Positions 31,900 to 40,143 of a stretch of DNA of 64,000 nucleotides are shown piece by piece. The notes under the pieces are model-generated. The model saw nothing but the letters and a program-made list of their open reading frames with translations. It was not told where the DNA came from and made no database searches. The stretch spans positions 4,678 through 68,677 of the forward strand of contig CAZHCW010000020.1 of the NCBI GenBank assembly GCA_964531325.1, in the 5' to 3' direction. The stretch comes from UTCHB3 sp964531325. GTDB lineage: Bacteria; Bacteroidota; Ignavibacteria; Ignavibacteriales; Ignavibacteriaceae. The stretch's first letter is position 1. The number at the start of each line of letters is the position of its first letter. The translations under genes and the position numbers were made by a program.

Positions 31900-33191
31900 T
31901 TGAAAGATATACCTTGCCTGAAATTGGCAAGATTTGGAGTGATCAGTTTAAGTATGAAACCTGGCTGAAGATCGAGATTCTTGCCACTGAAGCAAGAGTT
32001 AATATGGGCGAAGTTGATTTGGTCGATCTTGAAACCATAAAACGCAAAGCAAGCTTTTCAGTGGACAGGATTAATGAAATTGAACTGACAACTCAACACG
32101 ATGTTATCGCTTTCCTCACAAATGTTAATGAAAATGTAGGACCGGCAAGCAGGCACCTCCATTATGGAATGACTTCATCAGATGTATTGGACACTGCACT
32201 TTCAGTCCAGATAAAAGCAGCTTCAGAAATTATTCTAAAAAAAGTGGACATTCTGATTGAATCTTTGAAAGAAAGAGCCCTGGAGCATAAAAACACTCTT
32301 TGTATCGGCAGAACCCATGGTATCCACGCAGAAGTGACCACAATGGGGCTTAAGTTTGCCCAGTGGTACGACGAAATGGTACGCAACAGAAAACGATTTA
32401 TTGAAGCGGTCAATGAAATATCCATTGGTCAGATTTCAGGCGCAGTTGGCACTTTTGATCACCTCTCTCCTCAAGTTGAAGAATTTGTTTGTAAAAATCT
32501 CGGATTAAAACCAGAACCGGTTTCCACACAGGTAATCCAACGAGACCGTCATGCTTATTATCTGGCAGTTACAGGAATTATCGCCGGTACTCTTGAAAAA
32601 ATTGCCACAGAGATTCGTCACCTCCAAAAAACAGAAGTGCTTGAAGCTGAAGAATTTTTTGGCAAGGGTCAAAAGGGTTCATCTGCTATGCCTCACAAAA
32701 GAAATCCTATAGTTTGTGAACGCATAACAGGTATGGCAAGATTAATGCGGTCTTATATCTCCCCCGCTGTGGAAAATATAGCTCTTTGGCACGAAAGGGA
32801 CATTTCACATTCTTCCGTTGAAAGGGTGGTCTTCCCGGATGCAACAATTTTGATTGATTATATGCTCCAGAAGTCGATTGATCTGATTCAGAAGTTAATT
32901 ATTTATCCTGAAAACATGATGAAAAACATCCTGCTGACGAGAGGTCTCACATATTCACAAAAAGTGTTACTTGCTCTTACTGAATCAGGTTTGTCAAGAG
33001 AAGAGTCGTATGCAGCAGTGCAGGATGCAGCGATGAGGGTTTGGAGAGATGAATCTCTAAATCTTAAAGATGAATTACTCAAAAACAATGTTGTTAAAAA
33101 TAATATTTCGACCGAACGGTTTGATTCCATTTTCGATTTAAAAAACTCTCTAAAAAATGTGGATTATATCTTTAACAGAGTATTCAAATAA
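31896..33191 (+). CDS. purB: Adenylosuccinate lyase
   Basis: 431 residues, matching the shorter bacterial PurB type. The superfamily signature GSSAMPHKRNP, with the flexible catalytic Ser loop, lies near residues 262-272, and the HYGMTSSDVLDTA segment near 87-99. It splits SAICAR and adenylosuccinate in purine synthesis. Its ATG overlaps the htrA stop by 4 bases, an uncommon pairing of unrelated functions. The TAA stop lies within the A-run that begins the following terminator. Confidence 0.95.
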   Translation: MIERYTLPEIGKIWSDQFKYETWLKIEILATEARVNMGEVDLVDLETIKRKASFSVDRINEIELTTQHDVIAFLTNVNENVGPASRHLHYGMTSSDVLDTALSVQIKAASEIILKKVDILIESLKERALEHKNTLCIGRTHGIHAEVTTMGLKFAQWYDEMVRNRKRFIEAVNEISIGQISGAVGTFDHLSPQVEEFVCKNLGLKPEPVSTQVIQRDRHAYYLAVTGIIAGTLEKIATEIRHLQKTEVLEAEEFFGKGQKGSSAMPHKRNPIVCERITGMARLMRSYISPAVENIALWHERDISHSSVERVVFPDATILIDYMLQKSIDLIQKLIIYPENMMKNILLTRGLTYSQKVLLALTESGLSREESYAAVQDAAMRVWRDESLNLKDELLKNNVVKNNISTERFDSIFDLKNSLKNVDYIFNRVFK

Positions 33192-33222
33192 AAAAAGAGG
33201 CTGCCCGTTTAAGGTAGCCTCT
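33190..33222 (-). terminator. Bidirectional terminator between purB and the aldehyde dehydrogenase
   Basis: The stem AGAGGCTGCC/GGTAGCCTCT (33196-33205 and 33213-33222, one G-U pair) has a 7-base loop. On the minus strand it is followed by a T run (A run 33190-33196), making it a good terminator for the dehydrogenase; on the plus strand GAATTTTT follows and can serve purB. The arms are identical to those at 9943-9969. Confidence 0.85.
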
Positions 33223-33271
33223 GAATTTTTGCTAATCTTTAGTGTTTCTTCTTTATTAGCAAGACGATCGC

Positions 33272-34804
33272 TTATAGATCAAATTTGATCCCTTGCGCGA
33301 GTGGAATTGTGTGTGAATAATTAATCGTATTCGTTTGTCTTCTCATGTAAGTTCTCCACGAATCTGACCCTGATTCTCTACCACCACCGGTTTCCTTCTC
33401 ACCACCAAAAGCACCACCAATTTCCGCTCCTGATGTTCCGATATTCACATTTGCGATACCACAATCGGAGCCTCTTGCTGAGAGGAATTCTTCAGTTTCG
33501 CGCATATTCAAAGAGAATATTGCCGAGGATAACCCCTGAACAACATCATTTTGAATAGCAATGGCTTCTTTTACATCACCTTTGTATTTAATCAAATACA
33601 AAATTGGTGCAAAAGTTTCTTCCTGTACAATAGGATAATGATTTTCAACCTCACAGATGGCAGGTTTTACATAACATCCTGATTCATAGCCAGGTCCGGT
33701 AAGAACATCACCTCCATAAAGAATCTTTCCACCCGATTTTTTAACCTCCTCAAGTGCATTTGAGAAATCTTTCACAGCACCTTTGTCGATAAGTGGACCA
33801 ACATGGTTGGCTGTATCAAGCGGATTTCCGATTTTTAATGAACCATAAGCTTTTATGATTGAATCTTTAATTTTATCAAAAATGCTCTCATGAATGATTA
33901 ATCGACGGGTTGAGGTACATCGTTGTCCGGCTGTTCCTACCGCACCAAAAACAATTGCAGGAAGTGCAAGTTGGAGATCGGCATTTTCTGTAAGAATGAT
34001 TGCATTGTTTCCACCAAGCTCCATTATTGCTTTCCCAAATCTTCCTGCGATAACTGCATTTGCATGTTTCCCAACACGAGTTGAACCGGTTAAAGAAATA
34101 AGCGGAATTCTCTTATCGTTTAATATCTGCTCACCAATAGTTGAACCTTTACCAACTATCAACGAAAATACTCCCTCAGGGAGGTTGTTCGCTTCTATGA
34201 CACGGGCTACAATTTTTTGAACTGCTATTGCTGCCAAGGGTACTTTTGAACTTGGTTTCCACAAGTTGACATCACCACAAACGGCTGCCAACATAGCATT
34301 CCACGACCAGACTGCAACCGGGAAGTTAAAAGCTGAAATGGTACAGACGATTCCAAGTGGATGCCATTGTTCATACATTCTGTGATCAGGTCTTTCAGAA
34401 TGCATCGTTAATCCGTATAATTGGCGGGACAATCCAACTGCAAAATCACAGATATCGATCATTTCCTGAACTTCGCCCCATCCTTCCTGGAGGGATTTTC
34501 CCATTTCATAGGAAACCAATCTACCAAGTGGATCTTTAAACTTACGAAGTTCCTCACCGATTTGCCTTACAATTTCGCCTCTTTTAGGGGCAGGAACATC
34601 ACGCCAAACCAAAAAAGCTTCTGACGCTTTATGCACAATCTGTTCATAGTCCTCTTCTGATGCCTGATAAACAGTTGCTATCTTATCACCCGAACCGGGT
34701 GAGTATATTTCTAATTTTCCGGCTGTGTCGGTTTTTTTCCAGTCTCTACCGGTGCACGAACCATAATTATATTCTTCAATTCCAAGTGTTTTTAGGAATT
34801 CCAT
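33272..34804 (-). CDS. L-aminoadipate-semialdehyde dehydrogenase (ALDH7-like)
   Basis: 510 residues, aldehyde dehydrogenase superfamily. The catalytic Cys296 is in GQRCTS and the general base Glu262 in MELGGN; the NAD-binding ISAFNFPVAVW and LTGSTRVG segments are present. Overall it resembles ALDH7A1/AmaB, which oxidises alpha-aminoadipic semialdehyde (or piperideine-6-carboxylate) to 2-aminoadipate. The divergent neighbour encodes lysine 6-transaminase, which makes exactly that semialdehyde. This supports the substrate. GGGAG lies 6 bases before the ATG. A TATATTTG element is upstream. Confidence 0.88.
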   Translation of the reverse strand: MEFLKTLGIEEYNYGSCTGRDWKKTDTAGKLEIYSPGSGDKIATVYQASEEDYEQIVHKASEAFLVWRDVPAPKRGEIVRQIGEELRKFKDPLGRLVSYEMGKSLQEGWGEVQEMIDICDFAVGLSRQLYGLTMHSERPDHRMYEQWHPLGIVCTISAFNFPVAVWSWNAMLAAVCGDVNLWKPSSKVPLAAIAVQKIVARVIEANNLPEGVFSLIVGKGSTIGEQILNDKRIPLISLTGSTRVGKHANAVIAGRFGKAIMELGGNNAIILTENADLQLALPAIVFGAVGTAGQRCTSTRRLIIHESIFDKIKDSIIKAYGSLKIGNPLDTANHVGPLIDKGAVKDFSNALEEVKKSGGKILYGGDVLTGPGYESGCYVKPAICEVENHYPIVQEETFAPILYLIKYKGDVKEAIAIQNDVVQGLSSAIFSLNMRETEEFLSARGSDCGIANVNIGTSGAEIGGAFGGEKETGGGRESGSDSWRTYMRRQTNTINYSHTIPLAQGIKFDL

Positions 34805-34836
34805 TTTTTCTCCCGAAATTATTAAAATGTATCGTT

Positions 34837-34844
34837 CAAATATA
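34837..34844 (-). promoter_or_regulatory. Possible -7 promoter element for the aldehyde dehydrogenase gene
   Basis: TATATTTG on the minus strand, 33 bases before the ATG at 34804, fits TAnnTTTG. No clear TTTG partner at 19-21 bases is seen. Confidence 0.4.
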
Positions 34845-34930
34845 TGGATATTGCAGTAATGGAATTGAGCAATAATTTGTTAATATTGTAGGAAATGGAT
34901 TTTTTATAACAATTTTACTGGAGTTGTGAG

Positions 34931-34961
34931 TTTTACCGGAGGTAATTTTTTCGTATATTTG
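34931..34961 (+). promoter_or_regulatory. Probable promoter for lysine 6-transaminase
   Basis: TTTT at 34931-34934, a 19-base spacer and TATATTTG at 34954-34961 fit the Bacteroidota pattern (3 of 4 in the first box). Read as a classical promoter it is TTTACC-N16-TATATT. The predicted start is near 34967, about 190 bases before the ATG. Confidence 0.5.
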
Positions 34962-35160
34962 CGACATGAGATTAATAATTAGTAAATCAGCAAAACTGCA
35001 TCCAGGTTCCCCATTTGGGAAGCGTCCGCTGAGAAGTTATTTCGTATCAAAATTTGAGTCTGTTTTTTAACAGTCCCCCCTCTTTACTATTCGCTTTTAC
35101 TTTACCATTTAAATTTTAATTAAGTTTTTCTTTAAGTTCAATTCCTTACGGGAGGTCTCA

Positions 35161-36504
35161 ATGAACAATACAACTACATTCGGTGGTGGCAAAATTACAG
35201 CCGGCGATGTTTTCCCAATTCTACATCAACATATACTTGCCGATGGATATGATTTTGTTTTGGATATAAAAAACAGTCATGGCTGTTATATGGTTGAAGA
35301 AAGAACAGGTGAAGAATACCTGGATTTCTTCTCATTTTTTGCATCTTCGGCGCTCGGGATGAATCATCCTAAATTAAACAATCCTGAATTCAGAGAGAAA
35401 ATTGCCTGGGCTGCAATGAACAAACCCTCCAATTCAGATATCTACACCGTTTATAAAGCTGAATTGGTTGATGCGATTCACAGAATAGCAATGCCTGATC
35501 ACTTTAAGTACCTCTTTTTTGTTGAGGGGGGTGCCGTTGCAGTTGAAAACGGGTTAAAAGTTGCTTTCGACTGGAAAGTAAGAAAAAACTTCCGTAAGGG
35601 CTACAAAGAGGAGAAGGGTCACAAAGTGATTCACTTCAAGGAAGCTTTTCATGGCAGAACAGGTTATACGATGTCGTTAACCAACACTGATCCAACAAAA
35701 GTTGATCTTTTCCCAAAATTTGATTGGCCAAGAATCAGCAATCCCAAAATAAAATTCCCACTCGCCGATAATCTTGACGCTGTAATTAAAGCTGAAGAAA
35801 AAGCAGTGAACGAAATTTATGCTGCATTGGAAGCATACAAAGATGATATCGCACTGATAATTATCGAACCAATTCAAGCCGAAGGTGGAGATAATCATTT
35901 CAGAAAAGAGTTTTTGGTTAAGCTCAGAGAAATTGCAAATGAAAATGATATTTTATTGATGTTTGATGAAGTTCAATCCGGTGTCGGATTAACAGGAAAG
36001 ATGTGGGCTTCAGAACATTTTGTGATGCCTGATATTCTTTCTTTTGGAAAGAAGATGCAGGTTTGTGGAATCATGGTCTCTGACCGTGTAAATGAAGAGC
36101 CGGATAATGTGTTTAAAGTGTCTTCAAGAATCAACTCAACATGGGGCGGAAATTTGACTGATATGGTCAGAGCTGCCAAAATTCTCGAGGTGATAAAGGA
36201 AGATGGTTTGGTTCAGAACTCTGCTGTCATGGGAGATCTGCTGCTTTCAGAACTAAACGATATGCAACTTGAATTCCCCACCCTGGTTTCAGGTGTCAGA
36301 GGGAAAGGTTTGATGTGTGCATTTGATTTCGATAATAAAACGATCAGAAATGAATTTATCAGCCGCTGCTGGAAAGCCCGATTAATGATGCTTTCCTGTG
36401 GTGAAAGAAGTGTCAGGTTCAGAACACCTTTGACAATTCAGCATGATGATTTATTAAAGGGTTGCAAAATTATCAGAGAAGTGTTAAATTCGCTTATCAA
36501 ATAA
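35161..36504 (+). CDS. lat: L-lysine 6-transaminase
   Basis: 447 residues, a fold-type I class III aminotransferase. The SSALGMN segment (residues 62-68) and FGKKMQVCG, with the pyridoxal-phosphate lysine at 297 or 298, match lysine epsilon-aminotransferases. Glu241, in the EPIQAEGG segment, corresponds to the residue that gates substrate specificity in the mycobacterial enzyme. It transfers the epsilon-amino group of lysine to 2-oxoglutarate, giving aminoadipic semialdehyde. GGGAGGT lies 5 bases before the ATG. The dehydrogenase for the product is divergent, 356 bases away. A terminator follows. Confidence 0.9.
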   Translation: MNNTTTFGGGKITAGDVFPILHQHILADGYDFVLDIKNSHGCYMVEERTGEEYLDFFSFFASSALGMNHPKLNNPEFREKIAWAAMNKPSNSDIYTVYKAELVDAIHRIAMPDHFKYLFFVEGGAVAVENGLKVAFDWKVRKNFRKGYKEEKGHKVIHFKEAFHGRTGYTMSLTNTDPTKVDLFPKFDWPRISNPKIKFPLADNLDAVIKAEEKAVNEIYAALEAYKDDIALIIIEPIQAEGGDNHFRKEFLVKLREIANENDILLMFDEVQSGVGLTGKMWASEHFVMPDILSFGKKMQVCGIMVSDRVNEEPDNVFKVSSRINSTWGGNLTDMVRAAKILEVIKEDGLVQNSAVMGDLLLSELNDMQLEFPTLVSGVRGKGLMCAFDFDNKTIRNEFISRCWKARLMMLSCGERSVRFRTPLTIQHDDLLKGCKIIREVLNSLIK

Positions 36505-36539
36505 CTTTCAGGTTAAATACCTTTAAACTACTTGCAGAC

Positions 36540-36572
36540 AACGGCTCCCATCGCGGAGCCGTTTCTATTTTA
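36540..36572 (+). terminator. Rho-independent terminator after lysine 6-transaminase
   Basis: A perfect 9-bp stem AACGGCTCC/GGAGCCGTT (36540-36548 and 36555-36563) with a 6-base loop is followed by TCTATTTT. It sits between the convergent lat and apt genes. Confidence 0.85.
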
Positions 36573-36600
36573 AAGCATCAATTTGTTTTATGGAGCGAAA

Positions 36601-37125
36601 CTAATTTTCGTCATCATAGCTGATAAGGGTGTCAACATTATATCCGGCAAGTTTTTTTCTACCCGGGATAAATGTTAACTCAATTAAAAATTGAATGGAA
36701 ACAACTTCTCCACCGGCTTTTTCGATAAGTTTTACCGCAGCCTCGGCAGTGCCTCCTGTCGCTAAAAGATCATCATGCAGAAGAACTTTATCGCCAGGTT
36801 TAATAGTATCAACATGCATTTCTATTGAATCCGTGCCGTATTCAAGAGTATAACTTTCAGAGTATTTTTCTGATGGGAGTTTTCCCGGTTTCCTTATTAA
36901 TACAAATCCGGCATTCAGGCGTGAAGCGAGAATACCACCAAAAATGAATCCTCTTGATTCGATCCCAACAACCTTTGTAATACCCAGATTCTTAACCTTT
37001 TCATAAAGGAGGTCAGAGGCATGGTTTAATGCAACGGGATCTTGCAACAGAGTTGTTATGTCTCGAAACATTATCCCGGCTTTTGGAAAATCTTTTATAC
37101 TTCTGATGTTTTTCTTCAAATCCAT
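36601..37125 (-). CDS. apt: Adenine phosphoribosyltransferase
   Basis: 174 residues from the ATG at 37125, which has GAGG 7 bases upstream; an in-frame ATG at 37137 would share one base with the preceding stop. The DFPKAGIMFRDIT start segment, the GIESRGFIFG loop and the PRPP-binding motif VLLHDDLLATGGTA identify it. It salvages adenine to AMP using PRPP. It is the last gene of the leftward operon starting at 42339. Confidence 0.94.
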   Translation of the reverse strand: MDLKKNIRSIKDFPKAGIMFRDITTLLQDPVALNHASDLLYEKVKNLGITKVVGIESRGFIFGGILASRLNAGFVLIRKPGKLPSEKYSESYTLEYGTDSIEMHVDTIKPGDKVLLHDDLLATGGTAEAAVKLIEKAGGEVVSIQFLIELTFIPGRKKLAGYNVDTLISYDDEN

Positions 37126-37136
37126 GATATACCTCA

Positions 37137-37883
37137 TTATTTATTAAGAAATTGATCTATTCCGGACTTAAATTCATCCGTCGTTCTGCTGATCACATTA
37201 TATTTCTGTGCCATCTGAATAGATCTTTTATGATCGAGTGATGAAATTGTTCTCAACAGGTTTTTTGTCTGTTTAATGCTTTCTTGCGAATTCTGGTTAA
37301 GTTTTTCTGCAAGAATAATTGAATCTTTGATAACATCGTCGGAGATAAAATCGATTAAACCAAGTTCAAATGCTCTTTGAGTTCCAAGAATTTCAGCAGA
37401 AATGAGCAGTTGCCTCGCCTTGAATTCATTCAGTCGGCGGAGTAACAGATATGACACAATTGCCGGGAGAAATCCTATCTTCACTTCACTATAACTAAAC
37501 ATCGCATTTGATTTGTCCGCGAAAATAAAATCACATGCAGTTGCCAAACCGCATCCTCCAGCTATTGCAGGTCCATTTACAGCAGCAATAGTTGGTTTAC
37601 CTGATTCATAAACTGTTAAAATCAATTTTGTAATCAGAGAAGAATCAAGATCATTTTCTGCAACAGTGTTATTCCGTAACTGTTGCAGATATTCAAGATC
37701 GGCACCGGCGGAAAATGCCTTGCCATTCCCTGTTATAATTATTGATTTTACCTCAGGATTGGACTCACAATCCTCAAAAACTGATATAAACTCATTAATC
37801 ATGTTTGGTGAAAGAGCATTTCTCTTTTCAGGTCTGTTTAGTGTCAAAATGGCAGTGTTATTTTCAACACGCAATTTTATCAT
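37137..37883 (-). CDS. Enoyl-CoA hydratase/isomerase family protein
   Basis: 248 residues from the ATG at 37883, preceded by GAGGAG; a longer frame to 37928 lies inside polX. It has the crotonase fold with the oxyanion-hole segments FSAGADLEYL and NGPAIAGGCGLATACDF. The catalytic pair of true enoyl-CoA hydratases (two Glu) is not both clear: the second position lies in the SEVKIGFLPAIVS segment with Glu near its start. The substrate is therefore open; methylglutaconyl-CoA hydratase-like enzymes are one option. It begins one base inside the polX stop (TAATG). Confidence 0.85.
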   Translation of the reverse strand: MIKLRVENNTAILTLNRPEKRNALSPNMINEFISVFEDCESNPEVKSIIITGNGKAFSAGADLEYLQQLRNNTVAENDLDSSLITKLILTVYESGKPTIAAVNGPAIAGGCGLATACDFIFADKSNAMFSYSEVKIGFLPAIVSYLLLRRLNEFKARQLLISAEILGTQRAFELGLIDFISDDVIKDSIILAEKLNQNSQESIKQTKNLLRTISSLDHKRSIQMAQKYNVISRTTDEFKSGIDQFLNK

Positions 37884-39544
37884 TATTTTCTCCTCAGGAA
37901 TGACTTGAAGGAATCCAAATCGTAGCAATTGATCACTTCTGAACTTTTCATCCCTGCTTTTCTTGCAACTTTAATTCCGTATCTGACATTGCTCAATTGA
38001 GTTGTTGAATGTGCATCAGGATTTATACTAAAAATACAATTTTTGTCTCGCGCTTGAAATATCCTTCTCCAGTCAAGATCAAGACGATAAGCGGATGCAT
38101 TAATTTCAATAGCAACATTATTAGCACAGCAAGCATCGATAATTTTATCAAAATCAGCTTCGAATTCCGGCCGTTCAAGCAATATTCTTCCACTTGGATG
38201 TCCCAATACATCAGTATGAGGGTTTTCCACTGCCCTGATAATTCTTGCCGTCATTTCATCCTTGTCAAGTGAGAATCTTGAATGTATTGAAGCAACAACA
38301 AAATCAAAATTTTTCAAAAAGTCATCACCATAATCGAGGGTACCGTCTCTTAATATATCAGCTTCAATTCCATGGAAAATCGTGGTTTTGTGTTCAGTTG
38401 CAACTGCTGAAATTACTTCTTTTTGTTTAAAAACTTTATCTTCCCACATACCACTCGCCTGAAATGAGGCTTTACTGTGGTCACAAACGGCAAAATATTC
38501 ATAACCCATCGCCAAACCTGCAAAAATCATTTCAGAAAGAGTATTTGCCCCATCGGAATAATTAGTATGAAAATGAAAACATCCTTTAAAATCTGACATT
38601 TTTAGGTCAGAGTTTAAAAACCTTTCATCATTAACCAATGGAAGAAGTTCTTTTTCCCTCATTTCAGGAGTGATGTAAGGAAGCTTAAACCTTTTGAAAA
38701 CATCGTGTTCTGAGAACAGTCCTTTAGTGTTTATATCGTGAATATTGTACTTTTGAACAAATTCCTCTGAACCGGTAGTCCGGTAAAGAGTAAGACAATA
38801 ATCATTGTTATTTGACTCACAGTGTACGATAATATTTATCTTGTCGGCAAAACTTGAAGGTATTGAATATTCCAAATCAGGGACATCGAGCAGTGTTCTT
38901 AACTCGAACAAAACTGATTCAGGCTCTTCAGTCATTATCACAAATTCAAGTTTGGAAATAACTTCCATATTCCTTCGGTATTCACCTGTCACAGAAAATT
39001 CTTCTACCTCCGGAAATGCAGCAAATATACCGAGTATCTCATCGACCAGGATTCCAGCAACATCCAATCGTATAAAGTTTTGATTCTGTTTATAAAGTCT
39101 TATACTTTCTATTAGTTTCTCAGCGGAAGCATCAGTGAAACCTTTAACTTTTGTTATTTCCCCGGAAGTGCAAAAATTCTCAAGTTTGGAGATATTGGTG
39201 ATACCAAATTCAAAATATAGTTGAATGGCTTTTTTAGGTCCAAGCCCCCTTATCTTGTTAATCTCAATCAATCCTTCAGGAACTTCCGCTTTAATCTCTC
39301 GCAAAGCAGTTGAATATCCCAGATTAAAATGATCTGCTATCACAGATAATATCCCTTTACCAATCCCCTTCATCTGAGCAAGTCGTCCCGATTCATAGAG
39401 TTGTGATAAATCTTCCTGAATCCCCGAAATAATCGAATAGGCCTTTTTGAATGCACTAATTTTAAATACATTTTCACCCTTCAATTCAAGAAGGTAAGTG
39501 ATTTCATCTATTATCGCGAGTATTTGTTGTTTGTCGTCGTTCAT
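37883..39544 (-). CDS. PolX-like protein with degenerate polymerase and intact PHP domain
   Basis: 553 residues. Helix-hairpin-helix repeats (about 1-150) come first, then a family X palm (about 160-300) and a C-terminal PHP domain (about 320-553). In the palm the GSxRR helix is kept as TGEYRR (186-191), but the catalytic GDIDxL reads SKLEFVI (197-203) and the third Asp region reads KINIIV. The metal-binding PHP motifs are intact (HFH at 324-326, CDHSKAS, HGIEAD, ASIHSRF, GHPSGR, NPDAHS). Polymerase activity is therefore unlikely, while a PHP 3'-5' exonuclease or AP-endonuclease activity is plausible. It overlaps the PAP2 gene by 4 bases. Confidence 0.9.
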   Translation of the reverse strand: MNDDKQQILAIIDEITYLLELKGENVFKISAFKKAYSIISGIQEDLSQLYESGRLAQMKGIGKGILSVIADHFNLGYSTALREIKAEVPEGLIEINKIRGLGPKKAIQLYFEFGITNISKLENFCTSGEITKVKGFTDASAEKLIESIRLYKQNQNFIRLDVAGILVDEILGIFAAFPEVEEFSVTGEYRRNMEVISKLEFVIMTEEPESVLFELRTLLDVPDLEYSIPSSFADKINIIVHCESNNNDYCLTLYRTTGSEEFVQKYNIHDINTKGLFSEHDVFKRFKLPYITPEMREKELLPLVNDERFLNSDLKMSDFKGCFHFHTNYSDGANTLSEMIFAGLAMGYEYFAVCDHSKASFQASGMWEDKVFKQKEVISAVATEHKTTIFHGIEADILRDGTLDYGDDFLKNFDFVVASIHSRFSLDKDEMTARIIRAVENPHTDVLGHPSGRILLERPEFEADFDKIIDACCANNVAIEINASAYRLDLDWRRIFQARDKNCIFSINPDAHSTTQLSNVRYGIKVARKAGMKSSEVINCYDLDSFKSFLRRK

Positions 39545-40143
39545 AATAATGGTAAAAATTTAAAAAATAAAAGCGTGTTTAATATACCAAAAAATGCACC
39601 AAAAAATAACTGCCCGGGGGTGTGACATTTGAGTTCAAATCTTGCCCACGCAAGTACACCAATAACAGGCAATAACATCAATCCCCACCATCCAAAAATG
39701 AAAATAAAAGTACCTGTTAACCCACCTGCGCCCATCGTGTGAGCACTGATTTTCCAAAAAAGGTTTACAAAAAAGAGGAACAGCAGATTAAGAAGGTATA
39801 TAATGAATAAAATTCTTGTTTCATCGGCAAATTGAAACCACGGAATGAACAGATAACCTGTTAAAATTATTGCAGCAAAAACGAGATATGGCATGTGTCT
39901 TTCGTTTCTGTTACGGGCATCTGCATCAGCAATATTCCCTTTTTTCAAAAACAACACAAAGACCAGTACAGGGAAAACAACTGTAAACAGTGAAGTATAT
40001 AAAAGGGAAGTTAATCGATGATCAAGATTTGATTCAAAAAAAAAGATGACAGCGATAAAAGAGATGAGATTTACGACCGGGGGGAGGAACAGATATGAAA
40101 TTATTCTGGCAAGACGCTCCTGATTGATCGAGAATCCATTCAT
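39541..40143 (-). CDS. PAP2-like membrane phosphatase, divergent
   Basis: 200 residues with about six transmembrane helices. PAP2-like motifs are seen in order: RNRNERHMP (77-85), SAHT (133-136, in place of PSGH) and ARFELKCH with His174 (167-174, in place of SRxxxxxH). The final Asp of the third motif is Gln178. The pattern resembles a Bacteroidota subgroup annotated as PAP2 family. The substrate could be a lipid phosphate such as undecaprenyl diphosphate, but altered residues make activity uncertain. It overlaps dusB and polX by 4 bases each. Confidence 0.7.
   Translation of the reverse strand: MNGFSINQERLARIISYLFLPPVVNLISFIAVIFFFESNLDHRLTSLLYTSLFTVVFPVLVFVLFLKKGNIADADARNRNERHMPYLVFAAIILTGYLFIPWFQFADETRILFIIYLLNLLFLFFVNLFWKISAHTMGAGGLTGTFIFIFGWWGLMLLPVIGVLAWARFELKCHTPGQLFFGAFFGILNTLLFFKFLPLL

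Larger units (their letters stand above)
34805..35160. other. Intergenic region between the divergent lysine-catabolism genes
   Basis: 356 bases. Facing promoter elements TATATTTG occur at 34837-34844 (minus) and 34954-34961 (plus). The rightward leader (about 34966-35160) contains a perfect 5-bp hairpin at 35007-35021 (TTCCC, loop CATTT, GGGAA) and a 34-codon frame at 34966-35070. I do not recognise a known riboswitch. Confidence 0.5.

Noticed and set aside
34966..35070. 34-codon frame treated as a gene
   Set aside because: It begins at the predicted transcript start with no ribosome-binding site, so I report it only as a leader feature to test.
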